Below are positions 1-9,436 of a stretch of 64,000 nucleotides of DNA, piece by piece. This DNA is from Guyanagaster necrorhizus. Its lineage: Eukaryota; Basidiomycota; Agaricomycetes; Agaricales; Physalacriaceae. The notes below the pieces were generated by a model. The model saw nothing but the letters and a program-made list of their open reading frames with translations. It had not been told where the DNA came from and did not search any database. The position numbers and the translations under genes were made by a program. The stretch spans positions 186,001-250,000 of the forward strand of contig NW_025064885.1 in assembly GCF_019112545.1 (NCBI RefSeq), in the 5' to 3' direction. Every line of letters begins with the position of its first letter. The stretch's first letter is position 1.

Positions 1-1338
1 AGGTTGGGGTGCAGTTCAGGCGTAGGCTTCGGTCCGTACCATCCTCGATCGCGAGGGACGAGACCGGGGAAATCGGCGCTTGAAACGTCTATAGGAACCA
101 ATTGGCTACTGTAACTGTACTCTGAGAGGTGAACACGTACCAAAAGCCCAGCTCTTGGGGTTCCAGATTTCTGGGGAATCTGGCGCCACCAACAAACGGA
201 AGAATGGGCGGAGGATCAGATAAGCATTGGACAGCAACACATCAGGAAAGACTTTAAGGGTTCCTTGGGTGGGAGCAGTTTCACTGTCAAACAGAGCCCG
301 TCAGGGTATCAAATGCCCGCAGTACTAGAAGTGCGCAGACCTCATGGCAAGCCAGCCTTGAAAAGCGCGGAAGATGGAGGACTACATGGTCATACTCAGC
401 CAAGGATATCCCGGAGCATATCTTCGCGGATACATATACCTGTTCGGGCCTTCTGTATATAGAATTTTGCGCGCCTACGCGGCCTCCAAGCAAAAAAGGA
501 TCATGCTTGCGCCATTGGCCGCTGAAGATATCTGCGAAACAGGACCTGAATATCGGATCCTCCCAGCGTTCAATAGTACCACCTGAATTTGGTCAGGACG
601 GTATGGAATTAGTGTTGAAGGAAACGATGTACCATCGACGTGTGGCGGGTGCGCAACCCAGCCAGTCCCGGGATGCCTGATGCGGAATCTATCAGCGTAG
701 GTGAGTGGCGAAGATAAGTCAACACCATCAAGCTTCTGTCCAGCCTCGGCGTGGTACAAATTGTTCAACCAAGCCGAAGCAGCGAGTATGTTGGGGTGAG
801 AACGCGCCTCTAATTGGGATTTCGTCCAGCTTTGACCAAATTAGTGTCGAATACCTTGAGAGAGAGCTGAATAATAAATACTAGAGATGGAAAAACTGCT
901 TGTCGCCGTCGGGAAAGCCTGGAGACTTGCTTGAGAAACCACACAGGCTACATAGAGAAACTTACCGTCTGCATCTGGATTTGTGGACACGAAATCTTCG
1001 AGCGACTTCCTCCAAGCAATGGCTTGAGCATCGTCGACAACGTCCTTGATTACAAGGCAACCCTTGCGTCGTATTTCATCAATCTTCTCGGCTGGAAGGT
1101 TCCCAAGTTCAGAGAATTGGACTTGGGGTACGAACTAACGTCTGTTAGATAGGACACTGGAACAGCGATAAATGAAACTTACTTCGGGTCCCCCGGCGCT
1201 GATTTTCTGGGTTCCCTTCTTGAGTTCAACAAGGATGTCGGCCCAAGCTTGGGTAACGCGTTCTTCGAAATCAGGATATGAAGAGGCAATTTCTTTCTTA
1301 ATACGAATGATATGGAGAGCTGAGGATGAATCAGACAT
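1..1338 (-). CDS. DUF1479 (YbiU-like) family protein, 3' end cut by window
   Basis: The minus strand reads as at least five exons of a DUF1479 protein, a family with a cupin-like fold related to 2-oxoglutarate/Fe(II) oxygenases; its substrate is not established. The N-terminus begins MSDSSSALHIIRIKKEIASS at 1338. Later exons carry SHPNILAASAWLNNLYHAEA, then WVAHPPHVDG joined across an intron to GTIERWEDPIFRSCFADI. The HVDG motif holds a likely metal-binding His-x-Asp pair. The next exons give GWLAMSETAPTQGTLKVFPD and SNAYLILRPFF, then FPGLVPRDRGWYGPKPTPEL running into the window edge, so the stop codon is outside. Introns near 290-350, 590-640 and 1131-1190 are short GT-AG introns inferred from restored frames. 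The family call is confident; the enzymatic role is inference. Confidence 0.88.
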
Positions 1339-2280
1339 AGTGAGAGAGGTGAGACAAAGAATCTGTCTCCTCGAACTTTTATAGCCTTTTATCTATCTCA
1401 CGGACCTAGGGCATTGAATTCTCCGATGATTTTCCGAACCGCGAACGAGGTGCAACAGTAAGTGGGGTCCAATTGCGATACTCGGTCACAAGAAGCAGTC
1501 AAATGAACGTAAATGCTTCGCGTAAACAACCATGGGACTTGTGGCATGACCATCGCAAGAAAGTAGCCAACAAATTTGAGCTTTGGCATTTGTTATAGCA
1601 TTGAGGGATGCAATGAGGAGAACATGTAGCTGATAGTAGGTTAATATTCCATAACAAGCATCGTTGTGGTGAGGTCTTGTCGTGGAAAGTTGAGGAACCA
1701 GTCGTAAGTCTTCCATGTCGCCGTGGGGGCCGTGTAAAGCACAGCACCTGTAAATCAAGATATCTAGGTTCAGATAAAAAGAGACAAGCATGTGTCTGTC
1801 CAGGCAGCAATGGTCGTTTCCAGAGAGTGAGGCAATCCCAGATTCATGAAGACGAAAGTTTGGGATTGGGGCACGCTGCCAAAAAAGGTATGCGTGTGAC
1901 AAACTGTGACGATTTTCTTTCCTCTTTACTGCTACTCTATCGTCTGTTTTCAATGGTCGTAATGTGTCGTGTTTAGTAGTACGCAGGGTTGAAGAGTAAT
2001 AGTGAACTGCCATTGCGCCCGTTGTACTATGTTCCGAATACCACATCCCTGCATATTTGCAAGGCTCGCGACAGTCATCTGGTTATTCAGGTTCCACGCC
2101 AGTTTTATTTGTGATGATCAAGTCACCAGCCCCATGGTGATACATTTACGTTGGCTGGGCTACCATTGGTGCGATAATGAAGCACAGGATATCTTCTCAT
2201 GACACAACTTCGGCTCATGGGCCCGGCTTTTGCACCTCTCCGGTGAATCCTCGGAGAAATGCATCGACTTTATCCTTTTA
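1339..2280. other. Intergenic, no supported gene
   Basis: This stretch lies upstream of the DUF1479 gene. A 186-codon open frame on the minus strand (1486-2046) has no recognisable motif, mixes many Cys and His residues in a way that looks random, and has no plausible neighbouring exon. I see no RNA gene or repeat. Confidence 0.5.
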
Positions 2281-2936
2281 GCGGTGGTGGGGTACGGGCA
2301 GAACTGGGTGGACGTGGCGAGTGCAATGCCAGGGCCGACGAACGACCAGTGTCGGGACCGGTGGATCGAGCGGTAAAAGGCGGCGAGTTTCTGGATTGAC
2401 GACGATGATCGCCGACTGGTGGAGCTCGTTGACAGTGGAATGCCGCTGCGAGCGAGATGAGCGACAGATGGACCAACGTGAATTGCTGGTCGAGGTATAA
2501 CAGGATCAAGCCGACACGTCCTCCGGAACCACCAAGGAAAGTCAAAGAAAAGGAAAAAGAAAGCAATCTCATCTGGAGGCAGCCTCCTACATATGCGCTT
2601 AATGCCCCGGTTTCGGCGGTGCCTCCTTCAGCTGCTCCTGTATTGACTACCTGGGCACTGAATCCACATACGAAGGGAAACCAGGCCGTTTCGGATCCAA
2701 CTCGGCGTGCGTGGAATGCTTTCTCACATATACAGAGCTGGTGTCAGCATCCCAACCAGGTCCAGAGTCTGATGCTATGGATATTGACCCTGTGGCTCCT
2801 CAACCAAAATCACAACCGAAAGCAAAAGGACGACGATGGGACGGACGTAGATACCGAGACTGCACCCAAGCCAAAGGCAAGGCAGAACGTGGAAGCGGAT
2901 GCCAGATATAAGGTAAAGGTAGGGTTATTATTCTGA
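2281..2936 (+). pseudogene. Relic of a Myb/SANT-like DNA-binding protein
   Basis: From 2281 the plus strand reads YGQNWVDVASAMPGPTNDQC then RDRWIER before a stop codon, which is the end of one Myb/SANT repeat (W, NW and TNDQCRDRW are typical). After the stop the same frame resumes with FWIDDDDRRLVELVDSG, the start of a second repeat, then stops again. A shift into the next frame gives NCWSRYNRIKPTRPPEPPRK, the end of that repeat followed by a basic proline-rich tail running to 2936. The repeat is therefore broken by stop codons and at least one frameshift. No start codon or upstream exon was found. This is known Myb-repeat layout; decay is read directly from the sequence. Confidence in the Myb origin is moderate. 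Confidence 0.6.
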
Positions 2937-2977
2937 GTATGCAGAATAAATATAGATGAAATATCCTCCATGCTGTC

Positions 2978-3056
2978 GGCGCTATGGTGTAGTGGCAGCA
3001 CATGGGATTTTGATTGCACAATTCCCATAACCCAGGTTCGAACCCTGGTAGTGCCT
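2978..3056 (+). tRNA. tRNA-Gln (anticodon UUG) with 8-nt intron
   Basis: A full cloverleaf folds here. The acceptor stem pairs GGCGCTA (2978-2984) with TAGTGCC (3049-3055). The T arm is CCAGG/TTCGAAC/CCTGG (3032-3048). The anticodon stem is TGGGA (3003-3007) with TCCCA (3023-3027). The loop between them is 15 bases; removing 3014-3021 leaves a standard seven-base loop with anticodon TTG at 3010-3012 and A at position 37, the usual nuclear tRNA intron site. This decodes CAA glutamine codons. The intron is short. The gene lies just downstream of the Myb relic. Confidence 0.93.
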
Positions 3057-3429
3057 TTAAGTTCACATGTTCATCATGCGATGTATATTATGACTAGATT
3101 TTCTTAGTTTGTGCGTGAAATCTGGTGTGGGGAGGTTTTTGGTTTTATACCGACTCCTACGCTAAATCACCGTTTCTTTGTCAAAAAGTGTCGAGGCTTA
3201 ATAAGGCATAAGACACTATTTAGCATTTGATTATATGAACACCCCTGACAATGACCTCTGTATTCCCAAAAATGCCAAAAATGGCAAGGCCTTATAGCTC
3301 AGTGTCCGAGTCGTTGAGGTCTAGCTATTGAGCCAAATCAATCGCTGAAGCAAATATAAAGTTGAATATTTCTCTTTTCAATTTGCCACCTCGATTATAG
3401 CGAGCCATTGAATTTGAGCTTGGGCCCAT
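3057..3429. other. Spacer after tRNA-Gln
   Basis: AT-rich spacer with no convincing gene. A T-rich run follows the tRNA only loosely (TTCTTAGTTTG near 3100), so the Pol III terminator is not certain. Confidence 0.4.
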
Positions 3430-3717
3430 CTAACTAGGTCCAGGAGATCCGACAGATCTGGGACCACTTAAATAAGCCGGAGAAGGAGATTGTTGACCTC
3501 TCGCACGCGCTACAAGATGATTGAGTTGTGTGAGTTGGCGCTCCTTCATCTCAATGAGGCGTGACATTAGGCCAGACAAGCCTTTAATGCCCCCTTTCAT
3601 GGCCTGGACATTTTGAGAAAGTTGCATGTATTCACGGCCCTGTTGTTCTGCCCTCGACGTTTCTTCAGTCAAAAACATGTTTAAATTCTCTGTTAAAGAT
3701 ACGGACATCGCGCGCAA
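3430..3717 (-). CDS. Small coiled-coil protein, unknown
   Basis: A single open frame of 95 residues starting MRAMSVSLTENLNMFLTEET. Residues about 10-70 show regular leucine/methionine spacing and many Glu, Gln and Lys residues, as expected for an amphipathic helix or short coiled coil. The C-terminal 25 residues are Ser/Pro/Gly rich and disordered-looking. The composition is protein-like, unlike shadow frames nearby. I do not recognise the family. It could be the last exon of a longer gene or a small subunit of a complex; neither can be shown here. Confidence 0.45.
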   Translation of the reverse strand: MRAMSVSLTENLNMFLTEETSRAEQQGREYMQLSQNVQAMKGGIKGLSGLMSRLIEMKERQLTQLNHLVARARGQQSPSPAYLSGPRSVGSPGPS

Positions 3718-4069
3718 TTATCACATGATTGGCGCGCTGAAGATTTTTTTCAAGTCTTGAAATTGGTTTTGGATCAGATTGCTTGAAAACATTGCATTGT
3801 CATGATTCACTTTGTAGACAGAATATACATAGACTGGTATTGATTACCATACTCAGTTTGCTGTTCATGCATAGGACTCACAGCATAGCTACCTCTCCTC
3901 GACGAAATCGCCTCCAGTGAGAGGAGGTAAGTTATCAGTAACTACATGGTCATAGCGCGGTAGCCTTGATTTGAATCGATTTTTTAACTTGCGACCAATT
4001 ACCAATATCCCCGCTTTTCGAACAACGAAATGGCGGATATTTTTGGCTAATATCAGCAGGCTGGCTGCA
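3718..4069. other. Spacer, nothing recognised
   Basis: AT-rich spacer between the small coiled-coil gene and the 3' end of TAF8. No motif or structure seen. Confidence 0.4.
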
Positions 4070-4831
4070 TCACGACCCCACTCTCCACCTCTTCCTCGAA
4101 TGAGTACTGCTCTGCCAATTCACGATATGACCAAGTAGCTGCGCGTCCTCCTGGCCCTGGCCCGAGGCGTCCTCTGTGGCAAGCATGAGGTTGCGCAGGG
4201 ACTCTTGCACGAGCCCGGCCGTCTTGAGCTTCTTCTCGAGCGAAGGCAAAGCTGCCTTTTTTGGCGGAGAAAGGGGGGTCTGGTGGTACGTATGTTTCGG
4301 AGGGAGATCGGGGAACGAAGTGGGGAGATTGCGCAGCGTGAATGGGACGGATGACCCGACATCGTCGTCATCGGATGGGAGAAGCTCAGGGGAGGGAGAG
4401 CGGGAGGACGGCGGGATCAGTGCGGGGAGCGACGCCGCATTTCTTTTCCGAGTCTGTGCACGTAGACCCTTCACGTCGAGCTCGTAGTCCTTGCAGGCGA
4501 GCATCAAGTCGGTAGCAACAGCCCCGGCACGGTTGGAAAGATTGGCGTACTCATGGGCACGGTGGTAGAGGGCCTCGACGATGGCGACGACTTCGTGCTC
4601 GAGACGGACGACGGCGTCGGGTTCTGCTGCATCGAAGCCGGCACGTTTGAGCTCGATGGAGACGAGGCGCCGGGTGGCATCAGAGGCGGCTGCGGGAGAG
4701 ATGGCAGGCGGTACGGGAGAGGGCGGGGAGGGCTCTGGCGGCTGCTGGGGAACGGGGACGGCTGTTGTGTAAGGGTAGTAGGCGGGGTATGCTGACTGGT
4801 AGACGGAGTATGGATTCGAGCCAGGGATCAT
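4070..4831 (-). CDS. TAF8: TFIID subunit TAF8
   Basis: A 253-residue single-exon protein starting MIPGSNPYSVYQ, a histone-fold subunit of general transcription factor TFIID that pairs with TAF10 in the nucleus. After a Tyr/Pro-rich N-terminus, residues about 45-120 form the bromo-associated histone fold (RRLVSIELKRAGFDAAEPDA, then YANLSNRAGAVATDLMLACK). The C-terminal TAF8 domain begins near residue 165 with NLPTSFPDLPPKHTYHQTP, the hallmark of the family. The frame is open upstream to 5029, but that part lies over the riboflavin kinase gene and is unlike TAF8, so the start at 4831 is preferred. It shares a 43-base divergent promoter with FMN1. Confidence 0.93.
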   Translation of the reverse strand: MIPGSNPYSVYQSAYPAYYPYTTAVPVPQQPPEPSPPSPVPPAISPAAASDATRRLVSIELKRAGFDAAEPDAVVRLEHEVVAIVEALYHRAHEYANLSNRAGAVATDLMLACKDYELDVKGLRAQTRKRNAASLPALIPPSSRSPSPELLPSDDDDVGSSVPFTLRNLPTSFPDLPPKHTYHQTPLSPPKKAALPSLEKKLKTAGLVQESLRNLMLATEDASGQGQEDAQLLGHIVNWQSSTHSRKRWRVGS

Positions 4832-4874
4832 CGTGGTAAACAAACAAGTCCCAAAACAGGACTTGGACTCTTTT
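4832..4874. promoter_or_regulatory. Divergent promoter TAF8/FMN1
   Basis: Only 43 bases separate the two start codons, so the genes must share promoter DNA or have transcription starts inside each other's 5' regions. Confidence 0.5.
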
Positions 4875-5555
4875 ATGACTGCCCGTCCTCCTCCTGCCCT
4901 CTTCCCCACGGACAACTTTACCGACAGTCGTCCTCTTCTCGTAGGCCCCGACGAACCCCAGTCTCCGTTTCCTATCCTGCTCAGTGGCTCAGTACAGCGT
5001 GGCTTTGGACGTGGAGGCAAGGATCTCAACTGTCCTACCGGTAACGCAGTCTGCTCTTCCCAGCCTCTGACCCTGACGCCCTCGCAGCAAACCTCCCTGA
5101 TGAAGCGATAGAGGCGATCAGTTCAGTGGCCCGGCCGGGCGTGTACTATGGCTACGCGCAGGTCCCAGATGCCCCGTCAAACGAGGTCTGGCCAATGGTA
5201 ATGAGTCTCGGCTGGAACCCATTCTACAAGAATGAGCGTCTTACTGCCGTACGTCCTGTCCTGTCTCTAGGACGTCACCCTCACCCTCCAGCAGGAGATC
5301 CACGTCATGCACGAGTATACTACCGACTTTTACGGCATGCAGCTTAGAGCCGTCGTCCTTGGTTATATACGCCCCGAATTGGATTTTACTACCATGGGTG
5401 CGCTTTGTTCTTCATGATACCCTCTTATTTCTCATTCGTTATCAGAGGCATTGATAGAGACTATAGAGACTGATAAGCGAGTAGCGTTAAACTCGTTGGA
5501 TCGGGAAGCATACAAGACTTTTGCAACCCATCCTCACTTTGTGTTAAAGGAATAG
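4875..5555 (+). CDS. FMN1: Riboflavin kinase
   Basis: Riboflavin kinase transfers phosphate from ATP to riboflavin to make FMN. Four exons (4875-5040, 5088-5248, 5292-5397, 5446-5555) encode 180 residues, a usual length. The start MTARPPPALFPTDN leads into VGPDEPQSPFPILLSGSVQR, then GFGRGGKDLNCPTAN across intron 1, the family's nucleotide-binding PTAN motif. Next come GVYYGYAQVP, VWPMVMSLGWNPFYKNERLT, EIHVMHEY (catalytic Glu region) and VVLGYIRPELDF. The protein ends ATHPHFVLKE. All three introns are GT-AG and keep phase. There is no obvious targeting sequence, so it is probably cytosolic, although the yeast enzyme is membrane associated. Confidence 0.95.
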
Positions 5556-5805
5556 AATTTATATATAACCCTCGAAATTGATGCATCACTTACTCCACAC
5601 AGAAGGAAACGTTCAAATCAGGCCCTGCTGGCCACCGTCTTTGTGGTGATCCTCAAACTCGGGTGCATTGGTGGTTGAGCTTTGAGACCTGATACGAGTC
5701 CTTCGAAATGTAATGATACAATTCTTCATACAGGAACTTGAACCGCTCCTTCCGCCGCCTCAACGCTCTCTCTCTCTGAGCTGCTCTGTATATAACACTA
5801 ATTCT

Positions 5806-6123
5806 TCAACAGCATACGATATATGCGTTCGGATCGCAAATACATCCAAGAGGTGGTAGCGGAGGATTATCGCCATACAGTGTTGCTAGCGATGTCGGGA
5901 TACAGTAGTCGTCGACCAGGACCCCATCCTTGACTTCTTCGGGCACCAAGAATGGCGGTCGTTCCGGTACAGATCTTTGGGAGCCCAAAGGACACACCTC
6001 TCCGTATTCCGTTCCGCCAGCATCTCCTTCATCATCACTTTCCGCAAAATAGTACTCCCGGCCTTCCTCCTGTTGCGCCCTGAGCTGTTCGAAAATGCTG
6101 ATATTCTTCGGCAGCTTCGCCAT
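5806..6123 (-). CDS. Small acidic protein, unknown; core duplicated at 38.3 kb
   Basis: A 105-residue frame beginning MAKLPKNISIFEQLRAQQ at 6123; an in-frame ATG also exists at 6165. The core then runs EEGREYYFAESDDEGDAGGT, acidic and probably disordered, followed by a Pro-rich tail that ends in NAYIVCC. I do not know the family. A diverged copy of the core (about 28 of 37 residues alike by eye) lies on the opposite strand near 38308-38421. This suggests a real protein-coding ancestor or a dispersed repeat. It may be one exon of a larger gene; the upstream frame (6165-6290) also looks partly protein-like but was not connected. Confidence 0.4.
   Translation of the reverse strand: MAKLPKNISIFEQLRAQQEEGREYYFAESDDEGDAGGTEYGEVCPLGSQRSVPERPPFLVPEEVKDGVLVDDYCIPTSLATLYGDNPPLPPLGCICDPNAYIVCC
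6003..6114 (-). repeat. Dispersed repeat copy A (inverted partner of 38308-38421)
   Basis: This copy lies within the small acidic gene at 5806-6123. Its reverse complement matches 38308-38421 at about 80 percent by eye, with one extra codon in the other copy. The two copies are 32 kb apart in opposite orientation. Confidence 0.75.
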
Positions 6124-7393
6124 TGCAGGGTCTCGGAAAACTAACGTGCATTCATATACGCGCATTCAAAGACGAGGCAAGGAACCATTCGTGGTACCCC
6201 AAAGTGATTGATTACGCAGATCCTCGCATCAGGCTCTTTCATGGATCCATCCCGTAGAAGCAAATCGGCCGACCCCGACATGTGTAGGTGATCTCTGCTC
6301 CAAATAAGCCCTGTGTCGGATTTGCTGTTATACAGATCTATATATCCTCGGTCGAATACGCCTATGAACTGCTGTGAAGACTAGTATGAGGCGTACGAGC
6401 TGACTTGGGAGAATGCCTTTCAGGCGATGCGCGCGGTTGTGAGGCTAACCGCATGTTGGCCAGGTGTCAGAAGACGGAGTGAAGGTTTACTGGTAGAGGA
6501 CTTCGAGTATCTGAATATAAAGGAGAAAGGTTTCTCCTCATACATAAAACGGGGCGATTCGTAACGGTGGTGTTGGCTTAGACACGGGGGACGAACAGTC
6601 CTGAGCTTAGTCAGCATCGTCCTCAACGCCCAAGTGTCGCTTGTCCTTGATCATTGACTGAGCATTCATATATGGCACATTGGGAATTTCAAGGAACTTT
6701 GCCGAAAATAGCCTTGTTCTGCGATATTATAGGCTTTCCTAGGGAAGCTTAAGATGAGTGGTGTTGATTATAGTGTAAGTAATTCAGGATTACTTAGACC
6801 TATACATGATGCTCACGGCATGCCCTCTATCCTTGCCGAAGTCTTTTCTTCTCCAAGAATACCAAACTTCATAGCGTGGTTCTTTCACACTCCGAAGCTG
6901 ATATGAACTCGAAAACGCAAATGAATATATCGGATCGCACCGTCTTAGAGCAAGCTCCCGAAATGAAATGCACTGAATCATGGATGCCACTAGCATCTGA
7001 ATGTCACCAGGCCCGACGATTTCACTAACTGCACGCTGGGCTCCCAAGGTGAAAGCTTCAAGATCCTTTGCAACGATGCTCTATCATAGCCAAGACGGTG
7101 AACGATTCGGGAGAGAAACGGCAGAATTCGCGAACAAGCGATGTTTTTGTTCACGCACAAGGCGATGGGCGACCAGAGATGATTTAAAAGAACATCATCG
7201 GCTGCGAACAGAAGAGCAAAACGTAGATATCGACTCAGGTCTGTGACAGTGTTGGACGGACAAGAGCGAGCCGGTTTCTCCCGCTCCCACCAATGAGCAG
7301 CTCCCCATTCGTCAAGGGATTCCAATTCTCAAGTTCAAGTCGCAGTCAAGACAACGCAGACGTTGGTTTTAATTTCGACGAACAGAGAAGAAT
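6124..7393. other. Gene-poor stretch with coding-like fragments
   Basis: No gene could be assembled. On the minus strand two overlapping frames (7325-6990 and 7047-6790) contain protein-like pieces such as GAQRAVSEIVGPGDIQMLVA, but no consistent exon chain or known motif emerged. They may be a decayed or unusual gene. Confidence 0.35.
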
Positions 7394-7744
7394 CTACTCT
7401 TCAGCAGCTTCAACGTATTTATGACGAATATCTTTCCATTGTTTCTACGTCGGGTTGAGTTGATGTAAAGGAGTGAATAGAAACAGCGAACACGTACCCC
7501 CCTGTTCCAGCGGTCATAGAAAGAATCCAAGGCAGCGTCGAACCCAATACCGAATCCGAATGCCCCAACAAATACGGTGGCGACGAACATGCCTATGCAG
7601 GTCAGCGTCGAGAAGCAGCCAAAGGTAACGGAGACATACTGTTGCGCTTGAAGAAAGTATTGTATAGTGTAGTCGAGAACTAGTCCAAGGCGAGTTAGTG
7701 ACTGATCATCGCTCTGTAGGGAGAGGGCTAGGACATACCGCCAT
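7394..7744 (-). CDS. QCR9: Cytochrome bc1 complex subunit 9
   Basis: A 63-residue subunit of respiratory complex III, a single-pass inner mitochondrial membrane protein. Four exons: 7739-7744 (only Met-Ala), 7640-7679, 7498-7592 and 7394-7444, all joined by GT-AG introns. The spliced protein reads MAFSTTLYNTFFKRNS, then the membrane segment MFVATVFVGAFGFGIGFDAA, then FYDRWNRGKQWKDIRHKYVE and a final AAEE. The FFKRN, GAF.F and KQWKDI elements and the length are those of QCR9. A two-codon first exon is unusual but gives the expected N-terminus. It lies 43 bases from the divergent uS11m gene, another mitochondrial gene. Confidence 0.93.
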
Positions 7745-7787
7745 CGTTGGAAGGAAGGAAGAGAGAATTACCTAATCCGGAATTTTC
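7745..7787. promoter_or_regulatory. Divergent promoter QCR9/uS11m
   Basis: Forty-three bases separate the start codons of two nuclear genes for mitochondrial proteins, an arrangement that would allow shared control. Confidence 0.5.
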
Positions 7788-8396
7788 ATGTTTGCTCTGC
7801 GCCGTATACTACCGCGAGCAGCACTACAGACTCGCTCTGTCGTCGTTGGTGGCGGCGCCCACACGATAGACTCTGTCATCGGCGAGCTCAATGCCGACCT
7901 CGCCGCCTCCGCCGCTTCTCAGTCAACATCGCCCGCCGCCTCCGCCATCGACTTGAGTCACCCACCGACCGCCCCTTCCAGCGAAGAAAAACCCCCAACG
8001 CCACTCGACCCCGTTGACCGCCGCAACTGGCCCGTTTACCGCTTGCACTGCCAAGCCACCCCCAACAACACCCTTCTCACCTTCACCGCTCCAGACGGCC
8101 TCGTCCGGGCATGGGCCTCTGCAGGCTCATGTGGATTCAAAAACACCCGGAGAGGATCACCCGAGGGTGCATACGCTGCATCCATCAAGATCTTTGGGAA
8201 GATTTTAGCAGCGACGAAGGGCGAGGAGTTTTATGTGCACCTGTTTCTGAAGGGCTTTGGGCTGGGGAGAAACACGCTTGTTCAGACACTATCAAGCACG
8301 GAAGGCGAGGCAGTGAGGAGAAGAGTGTTGTTTATAACGGACCGGACTCCAATTAGGATTGGAGGGACGAGGGCGAAGAAGATGAGACGGATTTAG
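7788..8396 (+). CDS. MRPS18: Mitochondrial small-subunit ribosomal protein uS11m
   Basis: A 202-residue single-exon protein, homologous to bacterial S11 (yeast Mrps18), located on the platform of the mitochondrial 30S-like subunit near the mRNA exit. The N-terminus MFALRRILPRAALQTRSVVV is Arg-rich and amphipathic, a typical mitochondrial presequence. After an Ala/Ser-rich linker the S11 domain starts near residue 80 with YRLHCQATPNNTLLTFT, followed by SAGSCGFKNTRRGSPEGAYA and FLKGFGLGRNTL. It ends with ITDRTPIRIGGTRAKKMRRI, the highly conserved S11 C-terminal tail. Start choice is supported by the presequence. Confidence 0.95.
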   Translation: MFALRRILPRAALQTRSVVVGGGAHTIDSVIGELNADLAASAASQSTSPAASAIDLSHPPTAPSSEEKPPTPLDPVDRRNWPVYRLHCQATPNNTLLTFTAPDGLVRAWASAGSCGFKNTRRGSPEGAYAASIKIFGKILAATKGEEFYVHLFLKGFGLGRNTLVQTLSSTEGEAVRRRVLFITDRTPIRIGGTRAKKMRRI

Positions 8397-8584
8397 GTGT
8401 GTTTTTTGTGGATTTATCGACTTTTCTGACGGTTAACAGGCAATTCCATGTCGTGTTCCATGTTGAATGCAGTTTCTTTACAAGTTCACAGAGGCTCACA
8501 AGTCACAAGACCGCAGATTCCAGCTCCCTCAAGCATCCAATCGACCTCGACTTCTTCCAGTACCACCCAAGATTCTTCTCTCGC

Positions 8585-9436
8585 CTAGGATAATACGGAT
8601 CCGCCGGGCACTCTCCCGGGCGGCCCTGAACTTCCTTTACTGACATAGCCGTACTCGTCCTATGCCCTCATTCAAAGAACATTTAGGTTCAATATGGACC
8701 AAACTCACCAGCTCCCGGTAATACTCTTTCCACAACTTCCTCTCCTCAACATACCACCATGCCATATCCTTCGAATATGCATCGTACTCAATCGCCCGAC
8801 GGTAGTCGAGGTCCGTGCGCCATCGCTGCCATTCTTTGTACGCCACCTCGTCCGAATCATCTTGGAGAGCTGGCCACAACTCGCGGCTCTGCATCGGACT
8901 TGTTAGTACGTGTAAGGACGCGTATATGTATCCACATACGCGAGAACTCTCCCCTGCTGACCCACTCGATGCGCGCTTGCTCATCTCCAGCGTGTATTCC
9001 AAGCCGTACCATTCATCTTCATCTTCCATCTGAGTACAGGTAAACAATGTGTGCGCATATACAAAACGTGAGACGCACCACTTCGTGATTAGGTTGCTTT
9101 CCCAAGAGAATGTTCATGTTCGGTTGCAGCTGTCAGAGGCGGAGTGTCGTCCGAGAAAGTAGTTCGTGAGAGATCTTCAAGCGGGATATCATCAGGGTCG
9201 CTGGTCCCAATAGAGCGAGATCGAGAGTGTTTCAACAGGCTTTCGTGAGCAGGCATCAGAGTAGGCGTATATGCGTGTGCATGAAAACTACAGGCGGGAT
9301 CCCAGAATTCATCGCTCAAGACTGTTCCGTCGTCCTCATTGTCACTAGCAGCAGTAGAGAAGAAAGAGTCGAGAGTATTCATTAGTGCGTTGAAGTTCTT
9401 GACGCGCGAGAAGACGGTTTGCTGAGGATGGCTCAT
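8585..9436 (-). CDS. Unknown conserved-looking protein, apparent frameshift
   Basis: The minus strand reads MSHPQQTVFSRVKNFNALMN from 9436 and continues as a Ser/Asp-rich protein to EHEHSLGK near 9100, where a stop follows in this frame. The next frame reads LGKQPNHEV, then a GT-AG intron, then MEDEDEWYGLEYTLEMSKRA. Further exons give SRELWPALQDDSDEVAYKEW and YSKDMAWWYVEERKLWKEYY, and after another intron DEYGYVSKGSSGPPG to a stop at 8585. LGK can be read in both frames, so one extra base in the GGGAAA run would explain the break. The tryptophan- and charge-rich C-terminal half is helical-looking. I do not recognise a domain. Confidence 0.5.

Noticed and set aside
1486..2046. 186-codon minus-strand open frame
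   Set aside because: No motif, odd Cys/His-rich composition, overlapping alternative frames, and length within chance for this many frames.
4832..5029. N-terminal extension of TAF8
   Set aside because: It lies antisense to riboflavin kinase exon 1 and resembles its shadow rather than TAF8.
6790..7325. Overlapping minus-strand frames upstream of QCR9's 3' end
   Set aside because: Some protein-like pieces but no consistent exon chain, start or family motif.
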